Shown piece after piece: positions 45,899 to 55,096 of a stretch of 58,159 bases of DNA. The DNA lies in the NCBI GenBank assembly GCA_028289375.1, contig JANQQK010000084.1, positions 1 through 58,159 of the forward strand. The letters run 5' to 3'. The notes under the pieces were generated by a model. That model was given only the letters and a program-made list of their open reading frames with translations. It searched no databases and was not told the DNA's origin. Position 1 is the stretch's first letter; every line of letters starts with the position of its first letter. A program made the position numbers and the translations under genes. The DNA is from Phycisphaerae bacterium (GTDB lineage: Bacteria > Planctomycetota > Phycisphaerae > UBA1845).

Positions 45899-48679
45899 AT
45901 GCCCATATCACGGCTCGCCGTTATTGTCTGTCTACTGTCAGCCTCTCTGTCTCCCATCGCCAACGCCGGTTCCAATTTGCGGCTTTTCTTCGTCCCCGCC
46001 GGGACAGATCCGACCACAGCCACGCCGGGAGAGACATTCGAAACAACAGCATCGGGCGGTACGTCGATTACCGTGGAAGCCTTCGCAGATGACGGTGAAG
46101 TGCAGGAGTACACCGTCGCTTGGCCTTGCGACATTCCGAGTGACCTGGGCAACCGCCCGGCGATCACGTACGTGCCCGAGACGTCAAACGTCTCGACCCT
46201 CAACCCCGACTACGTCTTCAACGGCGCCCCGGGATTCGCCGCCGTGGACGATGGGCAATGTGACACCGCGTTCGGATGCGTCGCACCGACCGAGTGCCCG
46301 GGCAACAGCACCTGCGTGGACAACCTGTGTACGGTCGTCAATCCGAGAACCGGCGCCGTCGCATTCTTCCCTGTAAGTTTCGCAGGTCAGATCAAGTATC
46401 TTGGCGACGTCACGTTCGATATCCCAGCCGATGCGGGCGGCACGTATACGCTTCTTCCATTCTGCACGCCGGATGATGGCTGTCCTTTGACGTTCACCAA
46501 TTTCGACTCCGGTGATGATCTGTTCGATGTCGATCCGCTCGACATTATCATTCCCGTCGGCGACTGCTGCGTTGGCGCAGACTGCACACCCGACGTGACC
46601 GAATCGGAATGCAATGATCTTGGCGGCACGTTCCGCGCTGGCGGAGATTGCTCAGAGAATTGTGCATGCATGATGGACAGTGACTGCGACGATGGCAACG
46701 CCTGCACCGCGGATATCTGTGCCGGTGCCACCACATGCTCCGACGGCTCCACACCGGACGCCGCCGGTTGCTGCAACGTCGATCAGACACCGCCCGGTCT
46801 CTGCTGCAACATCGAGACCGGAAACATCGTCGATCCCGATGACAACAACCCATGCACCGAAGACGCCTGTGACGCCAACGGCATGGCCATGCAGACGCCA
46901 CTGCCGGATGGACCAAACGCCGGCTGTGACGACGGCGGCACCTGCACAACCGATGAATGCGTCAACGGGGACTGCGTCAACACCAACATCGCCGAGATCG
47001 CCTGCACCGACGTCGACGATTGCCCGTCAGCCGCAAGCAGTTGCGACGATGGATTCTGCGTTTGTGTCGAAAACCCATCGCTTTGCATCAATCCTCTCGA
47101 AGCGAGCGGGGACCAGGTCTGCGTCGGAGCCGGCGACACGGTTACGTTTGACGTCGACACCGGCTTCTCGACATCGATCATCTGCGGCGCCCAGCTCTTC
47201 CTCCAATACGATGCCGAAGCACTCGAATTGATCGACATCATCGAAGGCGCGGACACGGGCAATCCCAACAGCGAAGTCTTCAACACGCTGCTCTTTGCGT
47301 CTTTCGATCCCGTCATCGGGACCATCGACTACGCCATCGGCGACCTGCCGACAGGCAACTGCGACAACGGCACCAACGGACCAGCCACCATCGCACGGTT
47401 CGTCTTCCGTGCCGTCGGCGACTGCCTCGTCGAGGATGCCCTTTGCTTCCGCGAAAACAACCCCGAAACCACGCTCGGTTCCGCTACTGGACTGGCCATC
47501 ACACCGGCAGCCTGTGACGACGTGAGCGCCCCAGTTGCAGGCACGTGCAGCCCCGACGTCAACATCATCGAGACATCCGACGTCGCATGCCCATTCGATG
47601 GCCGCGTCGTCGTCCCCGCCGATTGCGGAACGAAGAAGGCCACCATCGAATTCGATCCGATCACGATCACCAACAGTTGCGAAGGCGAGATCATTCCAGA
47701 CTGCACGCTGAATTACTACCCGCCATGCACCGACAACACCGACTGCGGCGGCGCAGAGTGCGGCACCATCAATCCCGGTTTCTGCGATGCACCCGTCACA
47801 GCCCCCAATACCTGCAATAACCCCGCTCTCGCCGAGACGGGCGGTGCCTTCTGCCGCGGCCTGACGACGATCTCCTGTCAGGCAACGTCAGCATGCACCG
47901 GCAAGAGTGTGTGCAGCTTCGAGATCGAAAACAACGGCATGAACGAGGTGATCGCCGACGTCGAGTTGTCGCCAACGCTGATTGGCGGATCCCCTTTCGA
48001 CCCACTCGTCCGCTGCCTCGAATTCAACGTTTCACGCTGCGGATCGATCGGCGAAATCCCGACGATCGTCAATGCCGAGATCGAACTCGGGCAACCCGGC
48101 GATATCGCGGGACATGGCACGGCTGTGTTCGAGGTGCCCGCCGGCAACTGGGAGTGCATTACCGCTCGTGACCCATGGCATTCACTCGGCTCTTCCTGCC
48201 AGCTTGAGTGCGTCGACAACGTCTACCGCGCAACATTCAAAGGCGCACCCGATTTCGCCGAGTGCAGCTGGCTTACCAACGGCAATCTCAATGGCGACGA
48301 TGTCATCGACATCCTCGATTTCGTCACCTTCATGTCGATCAACGATCAGCAGATCGACCCCGACACAACGTGCGACATGATGCCGCCGACCGATGACGGC
48401 GAAGGCCAAAAACATGGCGACATCAACGGAGACGGCGTCATCGACTTGCTCGACTTCTCCTTCATCGCCATCAATTTCTTCAAAGACGACAAGAGTGGCT
48501 GCGATCAGGTATGCGGCATTCCGACGTCACCGGCGTTGAGGACCGGCCCGAGAACCGAGGTCTCTGTGCGCGAACTGATCGATCGCGGCTTCAGCCTCAG
48601 GTTTCTGCAGTCCATCGACATCAACAGCGATCAGAAAATCGATCTTACAGATGTGACCGGCGCGATCAGCACGCCATGA
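45899..48679 (+). CDS. Large secreted Cys-rich protein with cohesin-like region and dockerin repeats
   Basis: A 926-residue exported protein with signal peptide (MPISRLAVIVCLLSASLSPIANA) and AAGGA before the ATG. Residues ~220-400 hold a disulphide-rich stretch with repeats like DDGNACTADIC and DDGGCTTDEC-type text, seen in Myxococcota and planctomycete surface proteins. Residues ~400-510 resemble a cohesin domain (GDTVTFDVDTGF; AQLFLQYDAEALELIDI; ATIARFVFRAVGDC). The C terminus carries dockerin-like EF-hands (GNLNGDDVIDILDFVTFM, DINGDGVIDLLDFSFIA, DINSDQKIDLTDV). It probably has a cell-surface or extracellular role. Confidence 0.88.
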   Translation: MPISRLAVIVCLLSASLSPIANAGSNLRLFFVPAGTDPTTATPGETFETTASGGTSITVEAFADDGEVQEYTVAWPCDIPSDLGNRPAITYVPETSNVSTLNPDYVFNGAPGFAAVDDGQCDTAFGCVAPTECPGNSTCVDNLCTVVNPRTGAVAFFPVSFAGQIKYLGDVTFDIPADAGGTYTLLPFCTPDDGCPLTFTNFDSGDDLFDVDPLDIIIPVGDCCVGADCTPDVTESECNDLGGTFRAGGDCSENCACMMDSDCDDGNACTADICAGATTCSDGSTPDAAGCCNVDQTPPGLCCNIETGNIVDPDDNNPCTEDACDANGMAMQTPLPDGPNAGCDDGGTCTTDECVNGDCVNTNIAEIACTDVDDCPSAASSCDDGFCVCVENPSLCINPLEASGDQVCVGAGDTVTFDVDTGFSTSIICGAQLFLQYDAEALELIDIIEGADTGNPNSEVFNTLLFASFDPVIGTIDYAIGDLPTGNCDNGTNGPATIARFVFRAVGDCLVEDALCFRENNPETTLGSATGLAITPAACDDVSAPVAGTCSPDVNIIETSDVACPFDGRVVVPADCGTKKATIEFDPITITNSCEGEIIPDCTLNYYPPCTDNTDCGGAECGTINPGFCDAPVTAPNTCNNPALAETGGAFCRGLTTISCQATSACTGKSVCSFEIENNGMNEVIADVELSPTLIGGSPFDPLVRCLEFNVSRCGSIGEIPTIVNAEIELGQPGDIAGHGTAVFEVPAGNWECITARDPWHSLGSSCQLECVDNVYRATFKGAPDFAECSWLTNGNLNGDDVIDILDFVTFMSINDQQIDPDTTCDMMPPTDDGEGQKHGDINGDGVIDLLDFSFIAINFFKDDKSGCDQVCGIPTSPALRTGPRTEVSVRELIDRGFSLRFLQSIDINSDQKIDLTDVTGAISTP

Positions 48680-48709
48680 TGCGTGCCAAGACACGCCGCA
48701 TCGGACAGC

Positions 48710-49240
48710 TCAGTAACGCATGAATTCCTCGCCGTCGAAACGTTCGTCGTCGGGATCATCGTCGACACCGAACGTCTCAAGCCACGCATCCACATCACCG
48801 CCACCGGAAGGCTTCTCCTGCGGTGCAGCATCGGATGTCGACGTGCGGCCCGACGAACCGAATACCTCCGCCACGAACGACTCTGAATCCATCACCGGAC
48901 ATCGCCGCGTCTTGGCTTCGTAGAGAATCGCCTTGTCACTCGTGACGATCACAGCCCGCTCAGCCGGTTTCATGTTCTTGACCATGCGGACGATCACATC
49001 GTCAGCAGTCTCACTTCCACTGAAATCGACGGAGACGCGCGGCGTCACCATCTGTCGCACAACCGACGCAAGTGGCCTGCCGCCATCGAACACGACATGC
49101 ACACCATTCCCGACACGCTTCGCCCACGCATCCACGGCATGCAGCAACGCATGACGCCCTTTGGCAGGCACCGGAGCATGCTCGTGCATGGAATGCAGAA
49201 CGTTGTTCCCATCGAGAATGTAGCGGGCTGATGATGACAC
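48710..49240 (-). CDS. NYN (YacP-like) domain protein, putative RNase
   Basis: A 176-residue protein starting at GTG 49240 (GAGG upstream); the longer frame would overlap the next gene. It reads YILDGNNVLHS, VVFDGG, ETADDVIVRMV and VTSDKAILYEAK, giving the conserved acidic residues of the PIN/NYN fold used by YacP/Rae1-type nucleases. The C-terminal ~45 residues are acidic and disordered. It is the third gene of a probable operon with a membrane protein and an ExeA-like ATPase. Confidence 0.8.
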   Translation of the reverse strand: MSSSARYILDGNNVLHSMHEHAPVPAKGRHALLHAVDAWAKRVGNGVHVVFDGGRPLASVVRQMVTPRVSVDFSGSETADDVIVRMVKNMKPAERAVIVTSDKAILYEAKTRRCPVMDSESFVAEVFGSSGRTSTSDAAPQEKPSGGGDVDAWLETFGVDDDPDDERFDGEEFMRY

Positions 49241-49289
49241 AACGGGCAGTATCCTCGGTTGGCCAGATGTTGACCAGCCGAAGCGATTC

Positions 49290-49901
49290 TCAACGCTGCC
49301 GCCGAAGCTCCACGACAACGGATTCCGTCTGATCCGTCGATGCAAGGCGATGCACTCCCCCGTCGACGAACGTCTCATGTGCGATCCGCTCCGACCCGTT
49401 CTCTGCCAACACGTCGACCCGCACCTGCACCGGACCGCGTTCGGCATGGCGATCGACCACGTCGAATCCGATCACGCGGTCCCCGTTGTATGTGTGATCC
49501 ACCGGGAGCATGCGGCAGCGAATCGGTGTGCCGCGCAATGCCACCCGAATCGGTACAAGGTTGAGCTGCCGATGTCGACGTATCCCGATCGTCCCATGCC
49601 ACACGCCATCAAGCGATTCCGAGTACTCGGTTCGTTCAGCTTCACGTGCAACTTGACCATCCTCGATCGACCACGTTCTCTGAAACTGTCCGCCGGCCGA
49701 AAACTGCCGTTGGCGATCGTCATACCGGCGGTGCGCGTTGGATTCAGCAAATTGCAGCAGGAGACCGACGACGATCGCCACCGGGAACATCGATATGACA
49801 ATCCAAGCCGTGTTCATCGGAATCGAGAAGAAGACCATGCACGCCGCGAAGATCGCAAAGACGCCGCCGACGATGATCAGAATTTGCGCTCGATGCTGCA
49901 T
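49290..49901 (-). CDS. Membrane protein with two N-terminal helices
   Basis: A 203-residue protein with two closely spaced hydrophobic segments (AQILIIVGGVFAIFAACMVFF; AWIVISMFPVAIVVGLLLQF) and a beta-rich soluble C-terminal part of ~140 residues rich in Arg and Val. No family was recognised. It lies between the ATPase gene (53 bases upstream) and the NYN gene (49 bases downstream) on the same strand. Confidence 0.72.
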   Translation of the reverse strand: MQHRAQILIIVGGVFAIFAACMVFFSIPMNTAWIVISMFPVAIVVGLLLQFAESNAHRRYDDRQRQFSAGGQFQRTWSIEDGQVAREAERTEYSESLDGVWHGTIGIRRHRQLNLVPIRVALRGTPIRCRMLPVDHTYNGDRVIGFDVVDRHAERGPVQVRVDVLAENGSERIAHETFVDGGVHRLASTDQTESVVVELRRQR

Positions 49902-49954
49902 GTCGTCTTGCGCGATCGATCAAATGCGAAGTCCACGCCACGGTCGCGAACCAT

Positions 49955-51082
49955 CTAGTCCGCTTCGGCACCCACCGGGACCTGCACGGACGCCATCGGC
50001 CTCAACTGTTCCATGCGCGCCTGCAACTCGACCAGCGTTTCCTTCATCGTGTCCGACGCAGATTCCGCCTGCTCGTCATCGTCACCACCACACAGCTGAC
50101 GCGCCCGAGAACGAATCGATGCCAGCCGACTCTCAAACGACCGCATCCGAGACGCTTCCCGAATGGCCACATCGCCCGCAGCATCCGAATCGCCAAAGAG
50201 CGGATCCGTCGCAACCTTGGCCGCGATCAGCTCCCGCTGAACCAGGCGTGACCGCGCGTCGATGGACGGAATGCTCAGCGTCATCATTTGCTCGACCACC
50301 TCGGTGACCACCGCATGGTCCACACGCTTCATCCCAGCCCCGAACGCCACAACCATCGCACCGTCGCAAATCTGATTGATCGATCGCGGAACACCCGCTG
50401 CACACTCATGAACTTTGGCCACTGCGTCGTCCGTGAATATGCCAGCCTGCTCCAGCCCCGCACAACGAATACGATGTTGCAAGTAGCCAGCCGTCTCCTC
50501 GAGCGTCATCGCATCCAGATGCTTGATGCAGTAGATCCCCTGACGCAACGGCTCCAGAACGACCTCACACAGCATGCTCGTAATCACCGGCTGAGACAGC
50601 ATGATGATCGGCAGCAGCTTGACCGACGGATTCTCCAGACCCGTGATGACCGACAACGCCTCCAGAACAGGCAATTCCAGACGGTGCGCATTCTCCACCA
50701 CGAGCACGGGCGTCACATTGTCATGACAGCTCGCCTGTAGCGTTGAACGCAGCCGATCAAACAACTCACCGGTCGAATGCGTATGCGAAAACCGCACGCC
50801 CACCCCGCGGCAGACGCTCTCGAACAGATCACGCGCGTTCTCAGGACCATGCGAGACCGTGACGATGTGTGCACGCTCCGCCAGCGTCGCTTCCAGCATC
50901 CCCGCCACCATCGTCTTGCCCGAACCCGATGCCCCGGTGATCAGCGTCACCCCTCGCCGCTGCGACACGCCATACTGCAACGCCGCAAGCGCTTCCGCAT
51001 GATCCGCCTTCGGAAAGTAAAATCGCGGATCCGGCGTGTTGTCGAAGGGTCGATGCGAAAGCCCGAAAAATGACTGATACAT
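49955..51082 (-). CDS. ExeA-like AAA ATPase with altered Walker B
   Basis: A 375-residue protein: MYQSFFGLSHRPFDNTPDPRFYF is the standard start of ExeA/GspA-type ATPases. Walker A is GASGSGKT (50-57). The Walker B equivalent reads VLVVENAH, with E130-N131 where D-E is usual, so hydrolysis may be weakened. The C-terminal ~110 residues are a charged helical extension. The open frame continues ~95 codons upstream, but that text looks non-coding and the ExeA start is clear. Related proteins help assemble secretion pores or pili. Confidence 0.85.
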   Translation of the reverse strand: MYQSFFGLSHRPFDNTPDPRFYFPKADHAEALAALQYGVSQRRGVTLITGASGSGKTMVAGMLEATLAERAHIVTVSHGPENARDLFESVCRGVGVRFSHTHSTGELFDRLRSTLQASCHDNVTPVLVVENAHRLELPVLEALSVITGLENPSVKLLPIIMLSQPVITSMLCEVVLEPLRQGIYCIKHLDAMTLEETAGYLQHRIRCAGLEQAGIFTDDAVAKVHECAAGVPRSINQICDGAMVVAFGAGMKRVDHAVVTEVVEQMMTLSIPSIDARSRLVQRELIAAKVATDPLFGDSDAAGDVAIREASRMRSFESRLASIRSRARQLCGGDDDEQAESASDTMKETLVELQARMEQLRPMASVQVPVGAEAD

Positions 51083-51349
51083 GGCGGTTCCCAATTCTTG
51101 ACCGACCGGTTGCGGCGTGGCCAAACCATCTCCGTGCATCGCTTCTATCGGACAATCATCAGGCCTCCCGAAGTTATCGCCACCACAGGCATATTCGGGC
51201 AACGCCAAGACATGCAGAGCGAGCGCAGCACGCAGCCCGCTCACGTAGTCCGATAAACCACGCATCCCGCATGCTTCATTCACACCCAAGGAAACAGGAA
51301 CCGGCGATGATGGTCGCACCAACCGACACCCGACAAGCTGAAATTCCCG

Positions 51350-51388
51350 CGTCTCCAGTCGCGTCACCCCTTGTGGGTGACGGGATCA
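51350..51388. repeat. Interspersed hairpin element, copy 2
   Basis: It contains GTCACCC-CTTGT-GGGTGAC, a perfect 7-bp hairpin, and shares CGTCTCC at the left and GTGGGTGACGGGATCA at the right with the copy at 35676-35716. Both copies are intergenic. Confidence 0.55.
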
Positions 51389-51638
51389 CCTCAACCAGTT
51401 CCCAAACCCCAGAGTTTCGAGACAGGGGGGGGCGATTCCACAGACAACCCCGTCCAGACCACAGAAGCGTCTCGCCCAACGTCAGAGCGACGACAGCTCT
51501 TTCGCAACGACATCCGCCCCACGCTCCGGACACCGCCCACGCGCACCAAGCGCAAGGTTGTACCCGCACGCCTTCTTCGCCCACTGATAATTCGGTTCCA
51601 GCGCCGCGTTCGGACAGATACTGCGCGACACAAACCGC

Positions 51639-51669
51639 TTGACAGGCGCACGGCCCACACCCCTATACT
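51639..51669 (+). promoter_or_regulatory. Putative promoter of the lipoprotein gene
   Basis: TTGACA at 51639-51644 and TATACT at 51664-51669 are spaced 19 bases apart, slightly long. They lie ~36 bases before a strong GGAGG and the ATG at 51706. Confidence 0.45.
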
Positions 51670-51705
51670 ATCACCAAGCCAGCCAACACTCTGGAGGTGT
51701 TCGAG

Positions 51706-52365
51706 ATGAATTCGAGAACCGCTTTCTCCACGCTCATGGCAGCCATGAGTCTCTGTTTCCTGCCATCCGGTTGCGCCCCAATCTTCGCCATCCCGCAACT
51801 CCCAGCCGAATTGGCCTTCGTCGAGGACAATCCCGATCAATTCGCAACAACGAACCGCCCAGCCGAGATCATGGAAGGTACCGACATCGACGCATCGCTC
51901 CTCGACGGCTGCTGGGGCGCGACATCCGAAACCGCCATCGACGCAGGCGACGAATCCGGCGACAACGACGCGATCGTCGACTCCGTCACCGACGCCACGG
52001 GAATCTTACCTGTCATCCCCGTACGCGAATCGATCGTTTACAGCTTCAACGCAGACGCAGGCACGCTCACGTGGCAACTCGTCAGCGCCGACGGCTTCGG
52101 ACTGATTATCACGGCAAAGACATGGACAGGCCCCTACGAGATCTCCGACGGCAACCGCCTCGTCTTCACACCGCAACAAGCCGGCTTCAGCGATCCCGCC
52201 TCCGGCAACATCATCACCGGCGACATCACCGATTCCGATCGCTTCGAGTGGCTCATCGCCGTCGACCAATCCACCCTGAACCTCCAGGCTCTGGGCGACC
52301 TCGCCAACCGCGACAACAACGTCGACCGCGACAACTATGTATTCAATAAATTCGATTGCCCGTAG
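51706..52365 (+). CDS. Putative lipoprotein of unknown function
   Basis: A 219-residue protein with a lipoprotein signal ending LPSGC (MNSRTAFSTLMAAMSLCF...). GGAGG lies 8 bases before ATG 51706. The mature part is acidic and beta-rich (SIVYSFNADAGTLTWQLVSADGFGLI) with no recognised domain. It stands alone, facing the convergent gene at 52492. Confidence 0.75.
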   Translation: MNSRTAFSTLMAAMSLCFLPSGCAPIFAIPQLPAELAFVEDNPDQFATTNRPAEIMEGTDIDASLLDGCWGATSETAIDAGDESGDNDAIVDSVTDATGILPVIPVRESIVYSFNADAGTLTWQLVSADGFGLIITAKTWTGPYEISDGNRLVFTPQQAGFSDPASGNIITGDITDSDRFEWLIAVDQSTLNLQALGDLANRDNNVDRDNYVFNKFDCP

Positions 52366-52491
52366 GAGTTGGCCAACCTTGGAATTGACGAGTGTCGCAA
52401 CTGGGAGTCGATTCTCCAGTTTGACGGCATCAAGCGCGTTGCACAACTACTCCACGTCCGCCTCTCTGAGGCAGTGAACTGCAAAGCAGGC

Positions 52492-53478
52492 CTAATCACG
52501 CTTTCGAGCAAAACTTCGCGACATCTTCTTGAATTCAGGCAAGTACGTGTCGGCCAAGTCTTTGCCCACCAGCCCGGTCATCAAGAAGTAGCCATCGCTA
52601 TCGAATAGAATAGCCTGATACACCGTCAGAGGAATCCCTGAATCTGAGTCCTCCCCGACAGCGACGTGTTCAAATCCTTTGAGCGCGCCGCGCTCAATCT
52701 CCTCGTGTGAGACGATCGACGAAATCTTCGTTTGGGCAGTCTGAAACAGACGTTGGATCGCGAATCCCTGACGATCTTCAACGACCGCCACACCAAGCGA
52801 TTTGCCAACGACGAAGAGTGGATCGGCTGGCGATTCAGAGGTGAGACTTCCGTCTTTCGAGAATGCCCTCATTTTCCCTATCGATTGCGCCTCGACAAGC
52901 TTGGCGGATGGTTTGATTGTGAAGCCGACCTCATCCTGAAGTCCGGACTGATCGATCTGGATGGGCGATGCACTCTTCACCGCCTCACGCAAGAGCGGCC
53001 CCAAGTCGGTTTCGTGCCGCTTCGGGAAAGTCGCCAATATCATTCGAGTCGATTCCTCGTCCCCGAAAATCAGCATCCACTTCCGAAAGGCTGTCCCCAT
53101 TGACTCCTGCTCGACATGAACGAGCAGGCCGGACAGATCACTAACCGTCGTATCTTGCTTGCTCAGCAACGCCATGCCGCGTGACTTCAGTCCATCTGCA
53201 TCAAAACCAGCAGTGATTTCTTGAAATGGCCCGGGAATCACGACGATGAGAATCGAGGACTGAGTTTCGACATTCTGGAATCCATGAAAATCCTTGGATT
53301 TTACGAACCCATGCGGCTTTCGAACCCGCGTTCCCACCGCCGGAAACGCTACGATTTCACCAAGCCCCCTCCGTTGCTCAGCATCAACCGACGAATCTGC
53401 GCCCCGATCCGCAGGACCGGGTTGGATCAAACCCAAGAGAGCACTGATGGTCACCAGTAATGAGATAGCGACATCCAT
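52492..53478 (-). CDS. Uncharacterised protein with N-terminal membrane/signal segment
   Basis: A 328-residue protein with a hydrophobic start (MDVAISLLVTISALLGLIQPG) and GGAGG 9 bases before the ATG. The rest is soluble, with mixed alpha/beta text (VQGFAIQRLF-like, YQAILFDSDGYFLMTGLVGKD) and no recognised motif. Base composition is slightly more AT-rich than its neighbours. It is probably exported. Function unknown. Confidence 0.7.
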   Translation of the reverse strand: MDVAISLLVTISALLGLIQPGPADRGADSSVDAEQRRGLGEIVAFPAVGTRVRKPHGFVKSKDFHGFQNVETQSSILIVVIPGPFQEITAGFDADGLKSRGMALLSKQDTTVSDLSGLLVHVEQESMGTAFRKWMLIFGDEESTRMILATFPKRHETDLGPLLREAVKSASPIQIDQSGLQDEVGFTIKPSAKLVEAQSIGKMRAFSKDGSLTSESPADPLFVVGKSLGVAVVEDRQGFAIQRLFQTAQTKISSIVSHEEIERGALKGFEHVAVGEDSDSGIPLTVYQAILFDSDGYFLMTGLVGKDLADTYLPEFKKMSRSFARKRD

Positions 53479-53607
53479 GACGCCATTCCTCCAGTTGCTG
53501 CTGACTCATGTTCTCAATGCACTCCCGTCGCTCAATTGCGGTTCAGAATACTCAAGAAAGGCTAACCCGAATTCAATGGAAACTCCATGCATACCAGCGA
53601 TGTGGAC

Positions 53608-53636
53608 AAAAAAAGCAACCGCTATTGCGGTTGCTT
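53608..53636 (-). terminator. Rho-independent terminator
   Basis: On the minus strand: a perfect GCAACCGC/GCGGTTGC stem (extendable to 10 bp), a 4-base loop, then seven Ts (53614-53608). It lies 40 bases after the stop of the Gly/Arg-rich protein gene and should end that transcript. Confidence 0.85.
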
Positions 53637-53676
53637 GATTTGAGAAAGCTCATTTGCGACTATACCTCGCGCCGAA

Positions 53677-54309
53677 CTAGCGACCGCCCCGTCCGCCACC
53701 GCGGCCGCCACGCCCTGGAGGGCCACCCATCTGAATGCCACGAGCAGACGCCCGAGCACGCATCGCCCCGAAGTACGTCATCATCTTGGCCATCTGATCC
53801 GGGCTGCGACCTTCCGAGCGGTTCTGACGCTGGTCCCGCGTCTGATTGCCACGTCGCCAAGGTGGCCCGTCGCCTTCGCCATCCTTCTCACCATCCTCAC
53901 CATTGGCTTCGCGCTCGGCACGACGCTGTTCCCGCCGCTCCCTCATCTGCTCACGGAACTTCTGGAATTCGTCGATCTGCCGGTCGAGGATCGCGTTCTT
54001 CTCTTCTTCGGAGGTGGCGGCGAAATACTCGTCCATCCGCTTGTTCATCTCATCACGCCAGACCGTCCGCATGTTGCGACGCACCTGCTGCCGCTGCTCA
54101 TCCGACAAATCGTCACCGCGGCGAACCTCATCCATCCGGTCCATCAGCTTGGTCGGATCCTCATTCGCCTGCTTCTTCATCGCATCGACGGTCAGATCCT
54201 GAGGAATCTCAGGCCCCTTCGGCTCATCAATGCCTGAGGACACTGCCCAAACGCCGCCGCCGACCAAAACAACCCCGCCCAAAATCGCCGCAATCACCTT
54301 CGGTTGCAT
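53677..54309 (-). CDS. Membrane-anchored charged coiled-coil protein with Gly/Arg tail
   Basis: A 210-residue protein. One N-terminal helix (VIAAILGGVVLVGGGVWAVSS) is followed by a highly charged helical region (~60-130; MRTVWRDEMNKRMDEYF, QFREQMRERREQRRAERE). The tail is Gly/Arg-rich (GGPPGRGGRGG). GGAG precedes ATG 54309. It begins 11 bases after the prepilin stop and is followed by a clear terminator, so the two form an operon. It resembles uncharacterised planctomycete membrane proteins; the role is unknown, and nucleic-acid or polyanion binding by the tail is only a guess. Confidence 0.75.
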   Translation of the reverse strand: MQPKVIAAILGGVVLVGGGVWAVSSGIDEPKGPEIPQDLTVDAMKKQANEDPTKLMDRMDEVRRGDDLSDEQRQQVRRNMRTVWRDEMNKRMDEYFAATSEEEKNAILDRQIDEFQKFREQMRERREQRRAEREANGEDGEKDGEGDGPPWRRGNQTRDQRQNRSEGRSPDQMAKMMTYFGAMRARASARGIQMGGPPGRGGRGGGRGGR

Positions 54310-54320
54310 CACACGTGCTC

Positions 54321-55019
54321 CTACGATTCAAAGTCGCCAACGTGACCGTCGGCGTACAGATAGTTGCGATACCCGCTCACAGGCTCATCCACGCCGCCCT
54401 CCTGCTCCTGCGTGTTCTGCTGCCCGCTTGAACGCGACCCGCCCTTGTCGTGAAAATTCTGATAACCGCGCATCACCCAGACCGTGTTCGTCGGCACCGG
54501 GTTCCCGCGAAATTGCTCCATCCGGTTGGCCACCTCGAGCATCGTCCGCCCGCGCAGCATCCCAAACTCGAACCCGTACTGAAAGCTCGATTTCTCGGTC
54601 TCGAAGTAGCTCTTGCCCGCCCGGGGACCATCCCGCTCATACTTGCCGGCCCGATCATCCGGACACTCGAACACGGCAAACCCATTGTTGGTGTACGGCG
54701 CCAGCACATCGGCGATCGCGATGGGTTCATCCGTACTCAACGGCGACGGGCCAAAAGACGGCATCAGCGACGCGTGCGGGTAGATGTCGTTGTGCTCCGT
54801 CAGGTACCCCTGCATCGCCACACCGATATCCTTTAGATGCGTCCCACACGCCACACGCCTCGCCTGCGAACGTGCACCCCGCAGCGACGGCAGCAATATG
54901 CCGATCAGCAGCGCCAGTATGGACACCACGACCAACAGTTCAATCAGCGTGAATCCACGCGACCGCACCTGAGATGACAAAAAACGTTCCAACTTCACGC
55001 GCCTGTCCACTCCATACAA
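54321..55019 (-). CDS. Type II/IV prepilin-like protein (pseudopilin)
   Basis: A 232-residue protein. RGFTLIELLVVVSILALLIGILLPSL is the prepilin peptidase site (G|FTLIE) and N-terminal helix. The body is a planctomycete-style pseudopilin, with GTHLKDIGVAMQGYLTEHNDIYP and near the end NYLYADGHVGDF, an H-X9-DG-type motif. It is secreted and assembled by a type II secretion or pilus system not encoded in this window. First gene of a two-gene operon. Confidence 0.9.
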   Translation of the reverse strand: MYGVDRRVKLERFLSSQVRSRGFTLIELLVVVSILALLIGILLPSLRGARSQARRVACGTHLKDIGVAMQGYLTEHNDIYPHASLMPSFGPSPLSTDEPIAIADVLAPYTNNGFAVFECPDDRAGKYERDGPRAGKSYFETEKSSFQYGFEFGMLRGRTMLEVANRMEQFRGNPVPTNTVWVMRGYQNFHDKGGSRSSGQQNTQEQEGGVDEPVSGYRNYLYADGHVGDFES

Positions 55020-55096
55020 ACAACCCCAACTGCCCGCTCTACGTCATAACGTCGGCCAGACGTCGATATTGCGTCGATCCGCCGTTTTTCCGTTGG

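Larger units (their letters stand above)
51083..51705. other. Intergenic region upstream of ExeA-like gene and lipoprotein
   Basis: A 623-base gap between divergent genes. It holds the second copy of the hairpin element (51350-51388), a run of consecutive Gs near 51426, and a candidate promoter for the rightward lipoprotein. The frames across it have no recognisable protein text or SD-supported start. No gene is called here. Confidence 0.5.

Noticed and set aside
51083..51367. Upstream extension of the ExeA-like ATPase by ~95 codons
   Set aside because: The family-typical start MYQSFFGL is at 51082, and the extra text has no domain and overlaps a repeated hairpin.
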